In this document: positions 15,818 through 24,205 of the stretch, piece after piece
Numbering within the stretch: the stretch's first letter is position 1
Layout: the number at the start of each line of letters is the position of its first letter
Assembly (NCBI RefSeq): GCF_036053395.1
Contig: NZ_CP107942.1
Span: 310,001-374,000 of the forward strand
Direction of reading: 5' to 3'
DNA length: 64,000 nucleotides
Source: Actinoplanes sp. NBC_00393
Lineage (GTDB): Bacteria; Actinomycetota; Actinomycetes; Mycobacteriales; Micromonosporaceae
Notes under the pieces: model-generated
The model's input: the letters and a program-made list of their open reading frames with translations, nothing else
What the model was told of the DNA's origin: nothing
Databases searched by the model: none
Program-made: the position numbers and the translations under genes

Positions 15818-16060
15818 TTAAGCCGGAAGTCTGGCGCCGAGCCGAAGCGTCCGCGGGGTCTGTTCCTTGATCGCCCAGACCTTGGCGGGGATCGCCGTGC
15901 CGGCGGCGGTCGTGTGGGCCTCGACCGCGAGGCTGCCGCCGATGATCTCGGCGGTGACCCGGCTGCCGTCGGAGAACTCGAGGGTGAGCGCGCTGCCGGG
16001 CCCCGGGAGATGGATGATCGCGCCGGGGAAGAGGTGGGTGTGGTCGACCCGGGCGATCAC
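15818..16060 (-). CDS. Small beta-rich protein coupled to the GntR gene
   Basis: 80-residue protein of unknown family. The GTG start overlaps the stop of the GntR gene (GTGA), so translation is coupled. Strand-like segments (AIIHLPGPGSALTLEF, RVTAEIIGGSLAVEAH, AKVWAIKE) suggest a small beta barrel or sandwich. Residues HTHLFPG and HTTAAGTAIPAK are the most distinctive. It could modulate the regulator or bind its ligand; this is inference from gene order. Confidence 0.6.
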   Translation of the reverse strand: MIARVDHTHLFPGAIIHLPGPGSALTLEFSDGSRVTAEIIGGSLAVEAHTTAAGTAIPAKVWAIKEQTPRTLRLGARLPA

Positions 16061-16710
16061 TTGATGCCCAGGGCGGCCCGGATGATGCGGGCGGTGTTCT
16101 CCACGTGCTGACGGGCCACCCGGGCGGCGGTCTCGCCGTCGCCGTCGCGCAGCGCGGTGACCAGCTGGCGATGCTGGGTGTTGACGATCTCGTCGTCGGC
16201 GGGGGTGAAGACGACCGGCTGGTTGAGGTTCCAGTAGTTGATCTTCGTGCGCCGATGCAGCTGGGCCACCACGGTGTTGGTGCTGGCCTCGGTGATGATG
16301 TCGTGGAAGACGTTGTTGAGCTCGTTGAGCTTGAGCCGGGAGATCGAGTCGTCCTCCATCGTCTCGATCAGCTCCTCCATCCGCGCCAGCTGCGGCGCGG
16401 TGATCCGCTGCGCGGCGAGGTACGCAGCGTGCGCCTCGACGCCGGAACGCGCCTCGATCATCTCCAGGATCTCGGTGGGGGTGTGATCGCGGACCACCCA
16501 GCCCTTACGCTGAACCACCAGGCCCTCCTGCACGAGGCGGAACAGCGCCTCGCGCACCGGGGTGCGGCTGACCTCGAGCCAGTCGGCGATCTCCTTCTCG
16601 ACCAGGCGGTGGTTGGGCCGCAGCTCGGCGGAGAGGATGGCGTCGCGGAGCCGCTCGTGCACCACGTCGGCGCGGTCGACGGTGCGGGACGGGGGCGGCG
16701 GTGTGCTCAT
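16057..16710 (-). CDS. GntR-family regulator, FadR/FCD type
   Basis: 217-residue transcription factor. The winged helix (about residues 10-75) contains HERLRDAILSAELRPN, RLVEKEIADWLEVSRTPVR and LVQEGLVV. The C-terminal FCD domain is all-helical, with EARSGVEAHAAYLA and conserved metal/ligand residues in HRQLVTALRDGD. The ATG at 16710 is chosen because it follows closely after a TATACC element and no Shine-Dalgarno is visible, so the mRNA may be leaderless. The nearly identical operators at 16719 and 11779 imply autoregulation and control of the ABC cassette. Confidence 0.9.
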   Translation of the reverse strand: MSTPPPPSRTVDRADVVHERLRDAILSAELRPNHRLVEKEIADWLEVSRTPVREALFRLVQEGLVVQRKGWVVRDHTPTEILEMIEARSGVEAHAAYLAAQRITAPQLARMEELIETMEDDSISRLKLNELNNVFHDIITEASTNTVVAQLHRRTKINYWNLNQPVVFTPADDEIVNTQHRQLVTALRDGDGETAARVARQHVENTARIIRAALGIK

Positions 16711-16718
16711 GGGGCAAT

Positions 16719-16737
16719 GGTATACATCCCGGTACAC
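16719..16737. promoter_or_regulatory. Candidate GntR operator, right copy
   Basis: GGTATACATCCCGGTACAC begins nine bases upstream of the GntR ATG and matches the sequence at 11779-11797 in 16 of 19 positions. It contains two direct GGTA(T)AC half-sites. The pair brackets the 5-kb cassette, as expected of a local regulator. Confidence 0.7.
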
Positions 16738-16787
16738 TGAGTGGGGTGACACCCGGCCATTGATCGTCCTCGGGTCGCGCCCACAAC

Positions 16788-16958
16788 GTGCCGATCACGG
16801 TAGATCCGGAACGGCCCACCGAACTGGTCACCGACTTGGGCGTCACGGAGGATTCCACCCGCTTCCTCGATGCGTGGATCATGCTGTTCCGGGGCGGTGG
16901 TGCCTTCTTCGCCCGGGTCTTCTACCGGCAGGCCCAGCCGGCTCGGCGATGCCGTTGA
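16788..16958 (+). CDS. Possible 56-residue protein of unknown function
   Basis: A GTG-started frame with coding-like composition: VPITVDPERPTELVTDLGV, TEDSTRFLDAWIMLF and GGAFFARVFYRQAQ. It lacks a good Shine-Dalgarno and its TGA overlaps the first bases of a TGAAATGTTTCA site. It may be a genuine small gene or the N-terminus of a decayed one. The remaining 100 bases before the LacI gene look regulatory. Confidence 0.35.
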   Translation: MPITVDPERPTELVTDLGVTEDSTRFLDAWIMLFRGGGAFFARVFYRQAQPARRCR

Positions 16959-16967
16959 AATGTTTCA
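16956..16967. promoter_or_regulatory. LacI-type operator-like site upstream of the LacI gene
   Basis: TGAAATGTTTCA differs by one base from the perfect palindrome TGAAACGTTTCA found in front of the rhamnose operon at 26345-26356. A partial relative, TGACGTTTCA, is at 17025-17034. The two sites lie 94 and 27 bases before the LacI start, suggesting autoregulation. Confidence 0.5.
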
Positions 16968-17060
16968 CCCGGATGGGATCCCTTGTGGGCAACCACTGCG
17001 GCATGAATGCTTTATGCTCCCCTATGACGTTTCAAGGGTTTCGAGGAGAGAAGAGGCCCG

Positions 17061-18101
17061 GTGAGCCAACCGCCCCGCAACGGTCGCGCCCCGTCGGTCA
17101 AGGACGTCGCCGCGGCGGCGGGCGTCTCCCTGGGCACGGTCTCCAACGTGCTCAACCGTCCCGCGGTGGTCAGCACCGCCACTCGTGAGCGGGTCGAGCG
17201 TGCGATGGCCGAGCTCGGCTTCATCCGCAACGAGTCGGCCCGGCAGCTGCGGGCCGGCACGAGCCGCGCCCTGGCCTACGTGATGCTCGACGGCGGCAAC
17301 CCGTTCTTCCACGACGTCGCCGAGGGCATCGAGACCGCGGCCGAGGACGCCGACCTCTCCCTGTTCGTCTGCAACAGCAACAGCCGGGCCGAGCGCGAGG
17401 CCAAACACCTCGACCGGCTCGTCCAGCAGCGGGTCCAGGGCATTCTGATCACCCCGGTCGACCCGGACGCGCCGCATCTGGAGGAGGTCGCCCGGCGCGG
17501 CATCCCGTTCGTCATGGTCGACCGGCTCAGCGCCGCCGGCGACCACTGCTCGGTCTCGGTCGACGACGTGCTCGGCGGCCGCATTGCGGTGGAGCACCTG
17601 CTCGACCGGGGGCACCAGCGGGTCGCGTTCGTCGGTGGCCCGGCCAGCATCGGCCAGGTCCGCGAGCGGCTGCAGGGCGCCCGGGCGGTCTGGAACGAGT
17701 TCGGCATGGCCGAGGAGGACTTCGTCCACCTGCCCACCGAGGCGATGACCGTCAGCGAGGGGCGCTCCGCCGGTGAACGTCTCGCCGGCCTGCCGAGCCG
17801 CCGCCGGCCCACGGCCGCCTTCTGCGCCAACGACCTGCTCGCGCTCGGCCTGCTCCAGCACGCGGTCACCGCCGGGTTGCGGGTTCCCGACGACCTGGCG
17901 ATCGTCGGGTTCGACGACATCGACTTCGCCGCGGCCGCCGCCGTCCCGCTCACCTCGGTGCGCCAGCCGCGGCAGGAGCTGGGCCGCACCGCCGCGCGCC
18001 TGGTCCTGGACGAGGCGACCAACCCCGATCACGTGCACGAGCAGGCGACGTTCGTGCCGGCGCTGGTGGCTCGCGCCTCCACGGGTACTGTGCGGCGGTG
18101 A
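17061..18101 (+). CDS. LacI-family transcriptional regulator
   Basis: 346-residue repressor. The HTH is at residues 11-35 (VKDVAAAAGVSLGTVSNVLN), followed by the hinge helix region RNESARQLRAG and a periplasmic-binding-protein-like sensor domain with FVCNSNSRAEREA, GILITPVDPD and IVGFDDIDFA. GAGGAG lies 20 bases and AGAGG 8 bases before the GTG. The effector is not evident. It sits 9 kb from the rhamnose operon, whose promoter carries an almost identical operator-like palindrome, so a link is possible. Its stop overlaps the DUF72 gene. Confidence 0.92.
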   Translation: MSQPPRNGRAPSVKDVAAAAGVSLGTVSNVLNRPAVVSTATRERVERAMAELGFIRNESARQLRAGTSRALAYVMLDGGNPFFHDVAEGIETAAEDADLSLFVCNSNSRAEREAKHLDRLVQQRVQGILITPVDPDAPHLEEVARRGIPFVMVDRLSAAGDHCSVSVDDVLGGRIAVEHLLDRGHQRVAFVGGPASIGQVRERLQGARAVWNEFGMAEEDFVHLPTEAMTVSEGRSAGERLAGLPSRRRPTAAFCANDLLALGLLQHAVTAGLRVPDDLAIVGFDDIDFAAAAAVPLTSVRQPRQELGRTAARLVLDEATNPDHVHEQATFVPALVARASTGTVRR

Positions 18102-18940
18102 GACTGCACGTCGGCTGCGCCATGTGGAGCCTGAAGTCCTGGCAGGGACGGTTCCTGCCGCATCCGGCCACCCCGCCGGAGCGGTTGCGGGCCTACGCCG
18201 GGTGGTGCAACGCGGTCGAGGGCAACACCACGTTCTACGCCACCCCCACCCGGGAGACGGTGGCCGGCTGGGCTGCGCAGACCGGTGAGGACTTCCGGTT
18301 TGTCCTGAAGATCCCCAAGGTGGTCACGCACGAGCACCGGCTCACCGGCGCCGAGGAGCCGCTGCGCGCCTTCCTCGACGCGATCGCTCCGCTCGGGCCG
18401 CGCACGCATGCGCTCTGGGTTCAGCTGCCGGGGTCCTTCGGACCCGGCGATCTGCCGGTCCTGTCCCGCTTCCTACGGGGTCTGCCCGCCGAGCATCGGT
18501 ACGCGGTGGAGGTACGCCATCCCGCCTTCTTCGACGACCCGCGCGGTCTGGAGGAGGTGCTCGGTCCGGTCGGGGCGGAGTGGATCCCGTTCGACACGAC
18601 GTCGTTCTTCACCACCCCGCCGGCCAGCGACGCCGAGCGGGACGCGTGGACGAAGAAGCCGCGGATGCCGCTGCGCATGCGGGCGCTGACCGACCGCCCG
18701 ATCGTGCGCTACCTGGGCCGGGACTCGCCGGAGCGGACCGTCGAGGGCTGGCAGCGGTGGGTGGAGACCGTGGCGGGCTGGCTGCGGGAGGGCCGCTCAC
18801 CGACGGTTTTCGTGCACACGCCCGACAACGCGGACGCGCCGGAGCTGTGCCGCCGCTTCCACGACGAGGTCCGGGCCCGGGTGCCGCAACTCGATCCACT
18901 GCCGGCCCCGGAGCCGATCGGGCCGCTCACCCTGTTCTGA
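18098..18940 (+). CDS. DUF72 family protein
   Basis: 280-residue TIM-barrel-like protein of the DUF72 (YecE) family. The N-terminal HVGCAMWSLKSWQG, AVEGNTTFYATP, FRFVLKIPK, WVQLPGSFGP and YAVEVRHPAFF are family hallmarks; N, T and F of the EGNTTFY turn and the E of EVRH are the most conserved. Function is not firmly established. It is translationally coupled (GTGA) to the LacI gene, so both may respond to the same sugar-like signal. Confidence 0.88.
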   Translation: MRLHVGCAMWSLKSWQGRFLPHPATPPERLRAYAGWCNAVEGNTTFYATPTRETVAGWAAQTGEDFRFVLKIPKVVTHEHRLTGAEEPLRAFLDAIAPLGPRTHALWVQLPGSFGPGDLPVLSRFLRGLPAEHRYAVEVRHPAFFDDPRGLEEVLGPVGAEWIPFDTTSFFTTPPASDAERDAWTKKPRMPLRMRALTDRPIVRYLGRDSPERTVEGWQRWVETVAGWLREGRSPTVFVHTPDNADAPELCRRFHDEVRARVPQLDPLPAPEPIGPLTLF

Positions 18941-18970
18941 TCGCCGCGCGCTGCGGTAGGTTCCCCGGCC

Positions 18971-19393
18971 ATGACACAGGTACGGGACACGGTCGGCGGC
19001 CGGGTGGCGCTCTGGACTCAGGGCGTGCTGCTGGTGGCGTACCTGATCGGTGGTTTCGGGGTGTTGGTCCTCGCGGTCGTGCAGACCGGTGACGCCGGCG
19101 CGCTGCTCGACCCGGGCCTGGATCGGCTCGGCGACCCGAAGGACTCCATGCCGGGGGGTGTCGGCAACCCGCTGACCTGGATCGTCGGCATCTGCCGGCT
19201 GGTGGCGATGCTGGTCTACCCGGTCGCATTCGCGGCGCTGATGCTCGGGGTGGCGGGCATCGCCGGCGCTCGGAGGGTCGCCGACCGCAAGGCGCTGCGC
19301 TGGGGATTCGCGCTGACCGCCGTCTGGGTGCTGTTGCTCGTCCTCGCGCTCACGCCTTACGGGCGCCAGATGAACACCTGGCTGCTGGACTGA
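18971..19393 (+). CDS. Three-helix membrane protein of unknown function
   Basis: 140-residue integral membrane protein with helices at about residues 14-36, 66-100 (one long or two short) and 112-131. The loop between the first two holds DPGLDRLGDPKDSMPGG. No recognised family. Start ATG at 18971. It ends 5 bases before a symmetric terminator shared with the convergent cutinase gene. Confidence 0.65.
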   Translation: MTQVRDTVGGRVALWTQGVLLVAYLIGGFGVLVLAVVQTGDAGALLDPGLDRLGDPKDSMPGGVGNPLTWIVGICRLVAMLVYPVAFAALMLGVAGIAGARRVADRKALRWGFALTAVWVLLLVLALTPYGRQMNTWLLD

Positions 19394-19398
19394 GCACC

Positions 19399-19425
19399 GC
19401 GGGCGGGACGTGGTGTCCCGCCCGC
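19399..19425. terminator. Bidirectional terminator between convergent genes
   Basis: GCGGGCGGGAC (19399-19409) pairs exactly with GTCCCGCCCGC (19415-19425) over a 5-base loop, between the stops at 19393 (+) and 19436 (-). Confidence 0.75.
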
Positions 19426-19435
19426 AGCAGGTAGG

Positions 19436-20305
19436 TCAGGAGTGCGGGCAGGTGTTGCGGTACTCCTGGATCGCGGACCCCGACGGCGCCGGGCAGAGGA
19501 ACTGGTCGTAGCGGGTGTCGTTGTCGATGAAGCGCTTGAGCCAGGACAGGCTGTACTTCGCCACGGTGACGTTGCCGCCGGACGTGGGCGCGGAGTGGCT
19601 GGCGTTGTTGAGCTCCAGGTACGCCTTGTCCGGCGCCGCCGACAGGCTGGTGTAGAACGGCTCGGAGTGTGAGGACACCGGCGCGACCGTGTCGTTCTCC
19701 GCGCCGATGATCATTGTCGGGACGCGTACGGTCGTCCAGCTCTTGGTGCCGTGCCACGGGGTCAGCGGAACCGCCGCCTGCAACGCCGGGCGGGTGCGGG
19801 CCGCGGCGAGGCTGCCGCCGCCGCCCATCGAGTGACCCATGACGCCGAGCCGGGTGGCGTCGATGCGGGTGCGCACCGTGCTGCGCTGGGTCAGGTAGTC
19901 GAGCGCCGCGAGCAGCTGGCTGCCGCGGCTGTCCGGCTGGTCGAGCGTGCTCAGCGTGTCGATGGTGATCACCACGAAGCCCTGTGAGGCGAGCCGCGGG
20001 CCGAGCCAGGCGATGCTGGACTGGGAGGCGGTGAAGCCGGGCGAGACGGCCACCGCGCCGAAGGTGCCGGCCGTGGTGCTGGTGGGGTAGTACACCGTGC
20101 CGCCGCCGAACCCGGTGACGCTGGACCGGGACACGGTGACCTGGGCGATCGCGAACGATCCGCGGCTGGCTTCGATGCTGGCGTTGGTGGGTGCCGGGCC
20201 ACGCTCGTACGGGTTGGCGGCCTGGGCCGGCGCGGCGGGCGCGACCAGCAGCGCGGCGCTGACGGCGGCGGCGCAGAGAGCGGTCCGGAAAGCGGAGAAG
20301 GGCAT
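19436..20305 (-). CDS. Secreted cutinase / PET-hydrolase-like polyesterase
   Basis: 289-residue exported serine hydrolase, colinear with Thermobifida cutinases and leaf-compost cutinase. The signal peptide covers residues 1-29, and the mature protein begins [12 protein letters not shown] as in Tfu cutinases. Triad: S159 in GHSMGGGG, D205 in [10 protein letters not shown]237 in NNASHSAP. The TPWHGTK loop carries the substrate-binding Trp184, and M160 follows the nucleophile. C269 and C286 near the end could form the usual disulfide. Two binding-cleft differences stand out: F91 replaces the oxyanion-hole Tyr (SPGF), and S238 follows the catalytic His where cutinases have Phe. It likely cleaves cutin-like or synthetic polyesters. 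Confidence 0.93.
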   Translation of the reverse strand: MPFSAFRTALCAAAVSAALLVAPAAPAQAANPYERGPAPTNASIEASRGSFAIAQVTVSRSSVTGFGGGTVYYPTSTTAGTFGAVAVSPGFTASQSSIAWLGPRLASQGFVVITIDTLSTLDQPDSRGSQLLAALDYLTQRSTVRTRIDATRLGVMGHSMGGGGSLAAARTRPALQAAVPLTPWHGTKSWTTVRVPTMIIGAENDTVAPVSSHSEPFYTSLSAAPDKAYLELNNASHSAPTSGGNVTVAKYSLSWLKRFIDNDTRYDQFLCPAPSGSAIQEYRNTCPHS

Positions 20306-20335
20306 CTGGAACTCCCAGGGGTAGGCGGGAGAATC

Positions 20336-20356
20336 ATTGCCATCGATGGATGCAAT
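20336..20356. promoter_or_regulatory. Imperfect palindrome upstream of the cutinase gene
   Basis: CCATCGATGG (20340-20349) is a perfect 10-bp palindrome flanked by ATTG on one side and CAAT on the other. It sits 31 bases before the cutinase start. It may be an operator for the cutinase gene. The rest of the 220-base gap to rtcB shows nothing I can name. Confidence 0.35.
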
Positions 20357-20525
20357 GAAGGTAACCCGCCAGTAACAAAGTGGTAATCCCAGCCGCTACC
20401 TGCCGCCGTGATATGGCGGTAAATCGGTTGCCGCTGCCGGCCGCCGCGACGAGAGTGATCGGCATGACGTACTGACGAACCGCCTCGGCCTTCAGAGAAG
20501 CAACTCCTCGCAGAAGAGAGCGTTC

Positions 20526-21626
20526 GTGCAGTCCACGTCTGCAACCGTCAGAGTCTTCGCCGCGCCCGGCTCCTGGATCGAGTCCGGCGCCGTCGACCAG
20601 TGCCACCAGGTGGCCGCCCTCCCCGGCATGACCCACGTCGCCGGCATGCCCGACCTGCACCCCGGCAAGGGCGCCCCGATCGGCGCCGCGATGGCGTCGA
20701 CCGTGCTCTACCCGCTGCTCGTCGGCTCCGACATCGGCTGCGGCATCGCCGTCTTCCCGCTGCGGCTCAAGCGGGTCGTGCCGGAGCGGATCGCGGCCCG
20801 CTTCCCCGACCTGGACGAGCCGCTCGATCCCGCCGACCTGCCGGACACCGACATCCCGGCCGGCTACACCGACAGCCTCGGCACGGTCGGCCGCGGCAAC
20901 CACTTCGTCGAACTGGCCCGGGTCGACGCCGTTCTCGACGCCGCGCACGCCGGCCGTCTCGGCATGGCCGCCGGTGACGTGGTCCTGATCGTGCACAGCG
21001 GTTCGCGCGGTCTCGGCGAGCGGATCCTGCGGGCACACACCGAGCGGCACGGCGCCGGGCCCGCCCCGGATCCGGGCGCCTACCTGGCGATGCACGATGC
21101 GGCCGTGCGCTGGGGGCATCTGAACCGGCGGCTGATGGCGGAGCGGGTCGCCGCGGCCCTCGGCGCCGAGATCGGTGAGCCGATCGTCGACGTCTGCCAC
21201 AACTCGGTCGAGGTCCGTGACGGCGTCTACCTGCATCGCAAGGGCGCGGCGCCGGGCGACGGCCGGGACGTGCTGATCGCCGGCACCCGCGGCACGCATT
21301 CCTACCTGGTGGCCGCCCACGCCGGCCCGGAGGCCGGGCACTCGGTCGCGCACGGCGCGGGACGCAAGATGTCCCGGGCGGATGCGCTGCGCCGCGGCAA
21401 GGCCAAGCACACGGTGGAAGAGCTGCGGCGTACGCCCGTCGGCTCGCTTGTCGTCTGCGGCGACCGGCAGCTGCTGTTCGAGGAGGCGCCGACCGCGTAC
21501 AAGCGGATCGAGCAGGTGATCGGCGACCTGGTCAGGCACGGTCTGGCCACCCCGGTCGTCACCACGGTGCCGGTGGTCACGTACAAGACCGCCGACCTCG
21601 GTCCGCGCCGCACCGGCCGGCGTTGA
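20526..21626 (+). CDS. RtcB-family RNA ligase, short type
   Basis: 366-residue RtcB-like protein, shorter than canonical RtcB (about 400-480). RtcB joins RNA ends bearing 2',3'-cyclic or 3'-phosphate to 5'-OH using GTP and Mn2+. Metal and active-site elements are present: PDLHPGKGAPIG (D43, H45), GSDIGCGI (C72), GRGNHFVE, HSGSRGLG, VCHNSVE and AHGAGRKMSR with the candidate guanylylated His. Many actinobacterial short RtcBs are paired with the release factor PrfH; none follows here. The GTG start at 20526 follows AGAAGAGAG. Confidence 0.88.
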   Translation: MQSTSATVRVFAAPGSWIESGAVDQCHQVAALPGMTHVAGMPDLHPGKGAPIGAAMASTVLYPLLVGSDIGCGIAVFPLRLKRVVPERIAARFPDLDEPLDPADLPDTDIPAGYTDSLGTVGRGNHFVELARVDAVLDAAHAGRLGMAAGDVVLIVHSGSRGLGERILRAHTERHGAGPAPDPGAYLAMHDAAVRWGHLNRRLMAERVAAALGAEIGEPIVDVCHNSVEVRDGVYLHRKGAAPGDGRDVLIAGTRGTHSYLVAAHAGPEAGHSVAHGAGRKMSRADALRRGKAKHTVEELRRTPVGSLVVCGDRQLLFEEAPTAYKRIEQVIGDLVRHGLATPVVTTVPVVTYKTADLGPRRTGRR

Positions 21627-21733
21627 GCAACGCTCAAGATCACATTTGCCGGCTGTTGCCGCCCCGCTGCCGACCGTGGTCCACTGGCATCCGGCCGGGT
21701 CCAACAGTGGGCCCGCCGCAACTGGGGCGGGGT

Positions 21734-24187
21734 ATGCGGGGAGAACGCGGCCCAGGCAGATCGGGGCCGCCGTCGGCGTTCCCGGCGCTTCCACGCACCC
21801 TGGTCCGGCGCCCGCGGCTGGAGGCTCAGCTGGACGAGGGGGTGCGTGGCACCCTCACGCTGGTCCGGGCCGGCGCCGGCTGGGGCAAGACCGTGCTGGT
21901 GGCGGCGTGGGTGCGGGACCGCCCCGAGCCGGCCGCCTGGCTCTCCCTGACGGAGCGGCACAACGACGCCGTGGTCCTGCGGGACGAGCTGCAGGCGGTT
22001 CTGTCGCCCGGCGCGTCGCTGCTGGTGCTCGACGATCACCACCGGCTCCGGGACCCGGGCGCGATCGCCGTGCTGGAGGCGGTGCTGCGCGACCCGGCAC
22101 ACCGGTTGTCCACGGTGCTCGTCGGCCGCGGCGAACCGGCACTGCCCACCCACTGCTGGCAGGCCTCCGGTGAATTGACCGTGATCGGCCCGGCCACCCT
22201 GGCGTTCTCCACTTTCGAGGTGGCCGAACTGCTGCCCGTCACCGGCGATCCGGCTGCGATGGTGGCGCGTACCGGCGGCTGGGCTGCCGGGCTGCGACTC
22301 GGCGACGAGCCGGAGTCCAGCGCGGTCGCCGACTTCCTGGACGGCGAGGTGCTCGCCGGCCTGCCCGAGCCGGCCCGTCGGCTCCTGCTGCGCACCAGCG
22401 TGCTGCGCCAGGTCCCGGCCGCGCTGGCCGCCGAACTGGCCGAGGAGCGGCACGCCGCACGGATCCTGGAGGGGCTGGTCCGCGCCGACGCCTTCGTCCG
22501 GCCCGACCCGGAGACGCCCGACCAGTTCCGCTACCACCCGCAGATGCGGACCACGCTGCTGCACCGCCTGCATCGTGACCATCCGGGGCTGGCGCCGGAC
22601 CTGCACCGGCTCGCGATGCGCTGGTACGTCACCCGTCAGCTCCCCCAGTACGCCCTGGACCACGCGGTGGCCGCCGAGGACTGGCCGGCGCTCGGCCGGA
22701 TCGTGGTCGAGTCGGCGGCCCCGCTGATCGTGACGGCGGAGCGGGCGAAGCTCTTCGCCGTCGTGCAACAGGTTCCGCCGGAGGCCTTCAGCCTCACTGC
22801 CGAGCTGGCCGTCTGCGGCGCACTGCGGCTGGTCAGTGAAGGCGATCACGGGGCGGTGCCGGAGCAGCTGGCCCGCGTCGATCGTCTGCTCGCCGGGCGG
22901 CGGAAGGCGGACCGGCTGATGGTCGAGACCGCGGCGCGCCTGCTGGACGCGACCGTCGTTCGCCGGGTGCGCGGCGAGATGCCGAAGCTCATCGAGCAGA
23001 CCACCCGCATCCTGCGCCGGCTGGCGACGGTCCGGCTGGAACAGCTGCCGGCCGCCCACCACTACCGGGCGATCGCGATCGCGAACCAGGGTGTCGGTCT
23101 GTTCTGGGCCGATCGGGCCGACGCTGCCGAGCGCGATCTCTGGGCCGGGTTGAGCGCCGCACGAACGGCCGGGGTGGGGCTGACCGAGATCAACACTCTC
23201 GGGCATCTCGGTGCGCTCGCCTTCCTGCGCGGTTCCCTGCACGAGGCACAGGAATACGCCGCGGACTGCCGGAGCCTGGCCGAGGAGTACGACCTGACGG
23301 CCACTCCGCAGGCGACCACAGCATTCCTGATCGAGGCGCTGATCGCGGTGGAGCGTGACCAGGTGAGCGAGGCCGAGGAGGCGTTGCGGCTGGCACTGCA
23401 CCTGGATGCCTATCCGCACGAGGCGGCGACGGTGATGCTCACCTGCCTGGTTCGCGCCCAGGTCCGGCTGGCCCGGGACGAGCCGGAGGGCGCCCGGGAG
23501 GTTCTGCGGCAGGCACGCCGGGACCGGCCCGCGAGTCTCGACGCGCCGCTGCTCGACCGCTGGCTGGAACGTACCCGGTCGGAGGTGGACCTGGCGCTCG
23601 GCGAGCCGGCCCGTGTCGTCAGCCGATACGCCGGGGCCGAGGGGCGCACCCTGAACCCGGCGGAGCAGGTGTGCCTGGGGCAGGCCTACCTGGCCATGGA
23701 GAACCGCGCCGAGGCGGAGATCCGGTTCATCCGGGCGGCCGACGGGGGAGACGTCGTCTCCGCGGTCGCCGCCTGGATCGGGATCGCGCTGCTGGCCGAC
23801 GCGTACGGACAGAGTGCCCGGTCGCTGGACGCGATTCGCCGGGCGGAGACGCTCGCCGGGCCGGAACGGATCAGCCGGCCGTTCCGCCGGTTCGGCGGCG
23901 GCCGGGTCGCGTCGCTGGTCGAACGCCGGCAGTGGCTGACGGCCGACCCGGTCCCGGGGGTGCCCGCCGGATCGGACCCGGCGCCGCCGCTGCCCGAGGA
24001 ACTCAGCCCGCGGGAGATCGAGGTGCTGCGGTTCCTGCCCACGGTGCTGACCGCCGGGGAGATCGCGGACAGCCTCACCATCTCGGTCAACACTGTCCGG
24101 GCGCACATGCGGGCCATCTATCGCAAGCTCGGTGCGGCCCGGCGCCGGGAGGCGGTCGTCCTCGCCCGGGAGCACGGGCTGCTGTAG
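21734..24187 (+). CDS. Large ATP-binding LuxR-family regulator (LAL/MalT-like)
   Basis: 817-residue STAND-type regulator. The ATPase module starts with Walker A GAGWGKT (about residues 47-53) and Walker B LLVLDDHH near 100. A long helical TPR-like sensor follows, and the C-terminal LuxR HTH reads LSPREIEVLRF then AGEIADSLTISVNTVRAHM (about residues 755-800). ATG at 21734 is the first plausible start after rtcB; GTGs at 21675 and 21708 would extend it. These factors activate genes on binding an inducer and ATP. The target is not evident from the neighbours. Confidence 0.88.
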   Translation: MRGERGPGRSGPPSAFPALPRTLVRRPRLEAQLDEGVRGTLTLVRAGAGWGKTVLVAAWVRDRPEPAAWLSLTERHNDAVVLRDELQAVLSPGASLLVLDDHHRLRDPGAIAVLEAVLRDPAHRLSTVLVGRGEPALPTHCWQASGELTVIGPATLAFSTFEVAELLPVTGDPAAMVARTGGWAAGLRLGDEPESSAVADFLDGEVLAGLPEPARRLLLRTSVLRQVPAALAAELAEERHAARILEGLVRADAFVRPDPETPDQFRYHPQMRTTLLHRLHRDHPGLAPDLHRLAMRWYVTRQLPQYALDHAVAAEDWPALGRIVVESAAPLIVTAERAKLFAVVQQVPPEAFSLTAELAVCGALRLVSEGDHGAVPEQLARVDRLLAGRRKADRLMVETAARLLDATVVRRVRGEMPKLIEQTTRILRRLATVRLEQLPAAHHYRAIAIANQGVGLFWADRADAAERDLWAGLSAARTAGVGLTEINTLGHLGALAFLRGSLHEAQEYAADCRSLAEEYDLTATPQATTAFLIEALIAVERDQVSEAEEALRLALHLDAYPHEAATVMLTCLVRAQVRLARDEPEGAREVLRQARRDRPASLDAPLLDRWLERTRSEVDLALGEPARVVSRYAGAEGRTLNPAEQVCLGQAYLAMENRAEAEIRFIRAADGGDVVSAVAAWIGIALLADAYGQSARSLDAIRRAETLAGPERISRPFRRFGGGRVASLVERRQWLTADPVPGVPAGSDPAPPLPEELSPREIEVLRFLPTVLTAGEIADSLTISVNTVRAHMRAIYRKLGAARRREAVVLAREHGLL

Positions 24188-24205
24188 AGCGATAGGGTCG
24201 GGTTC

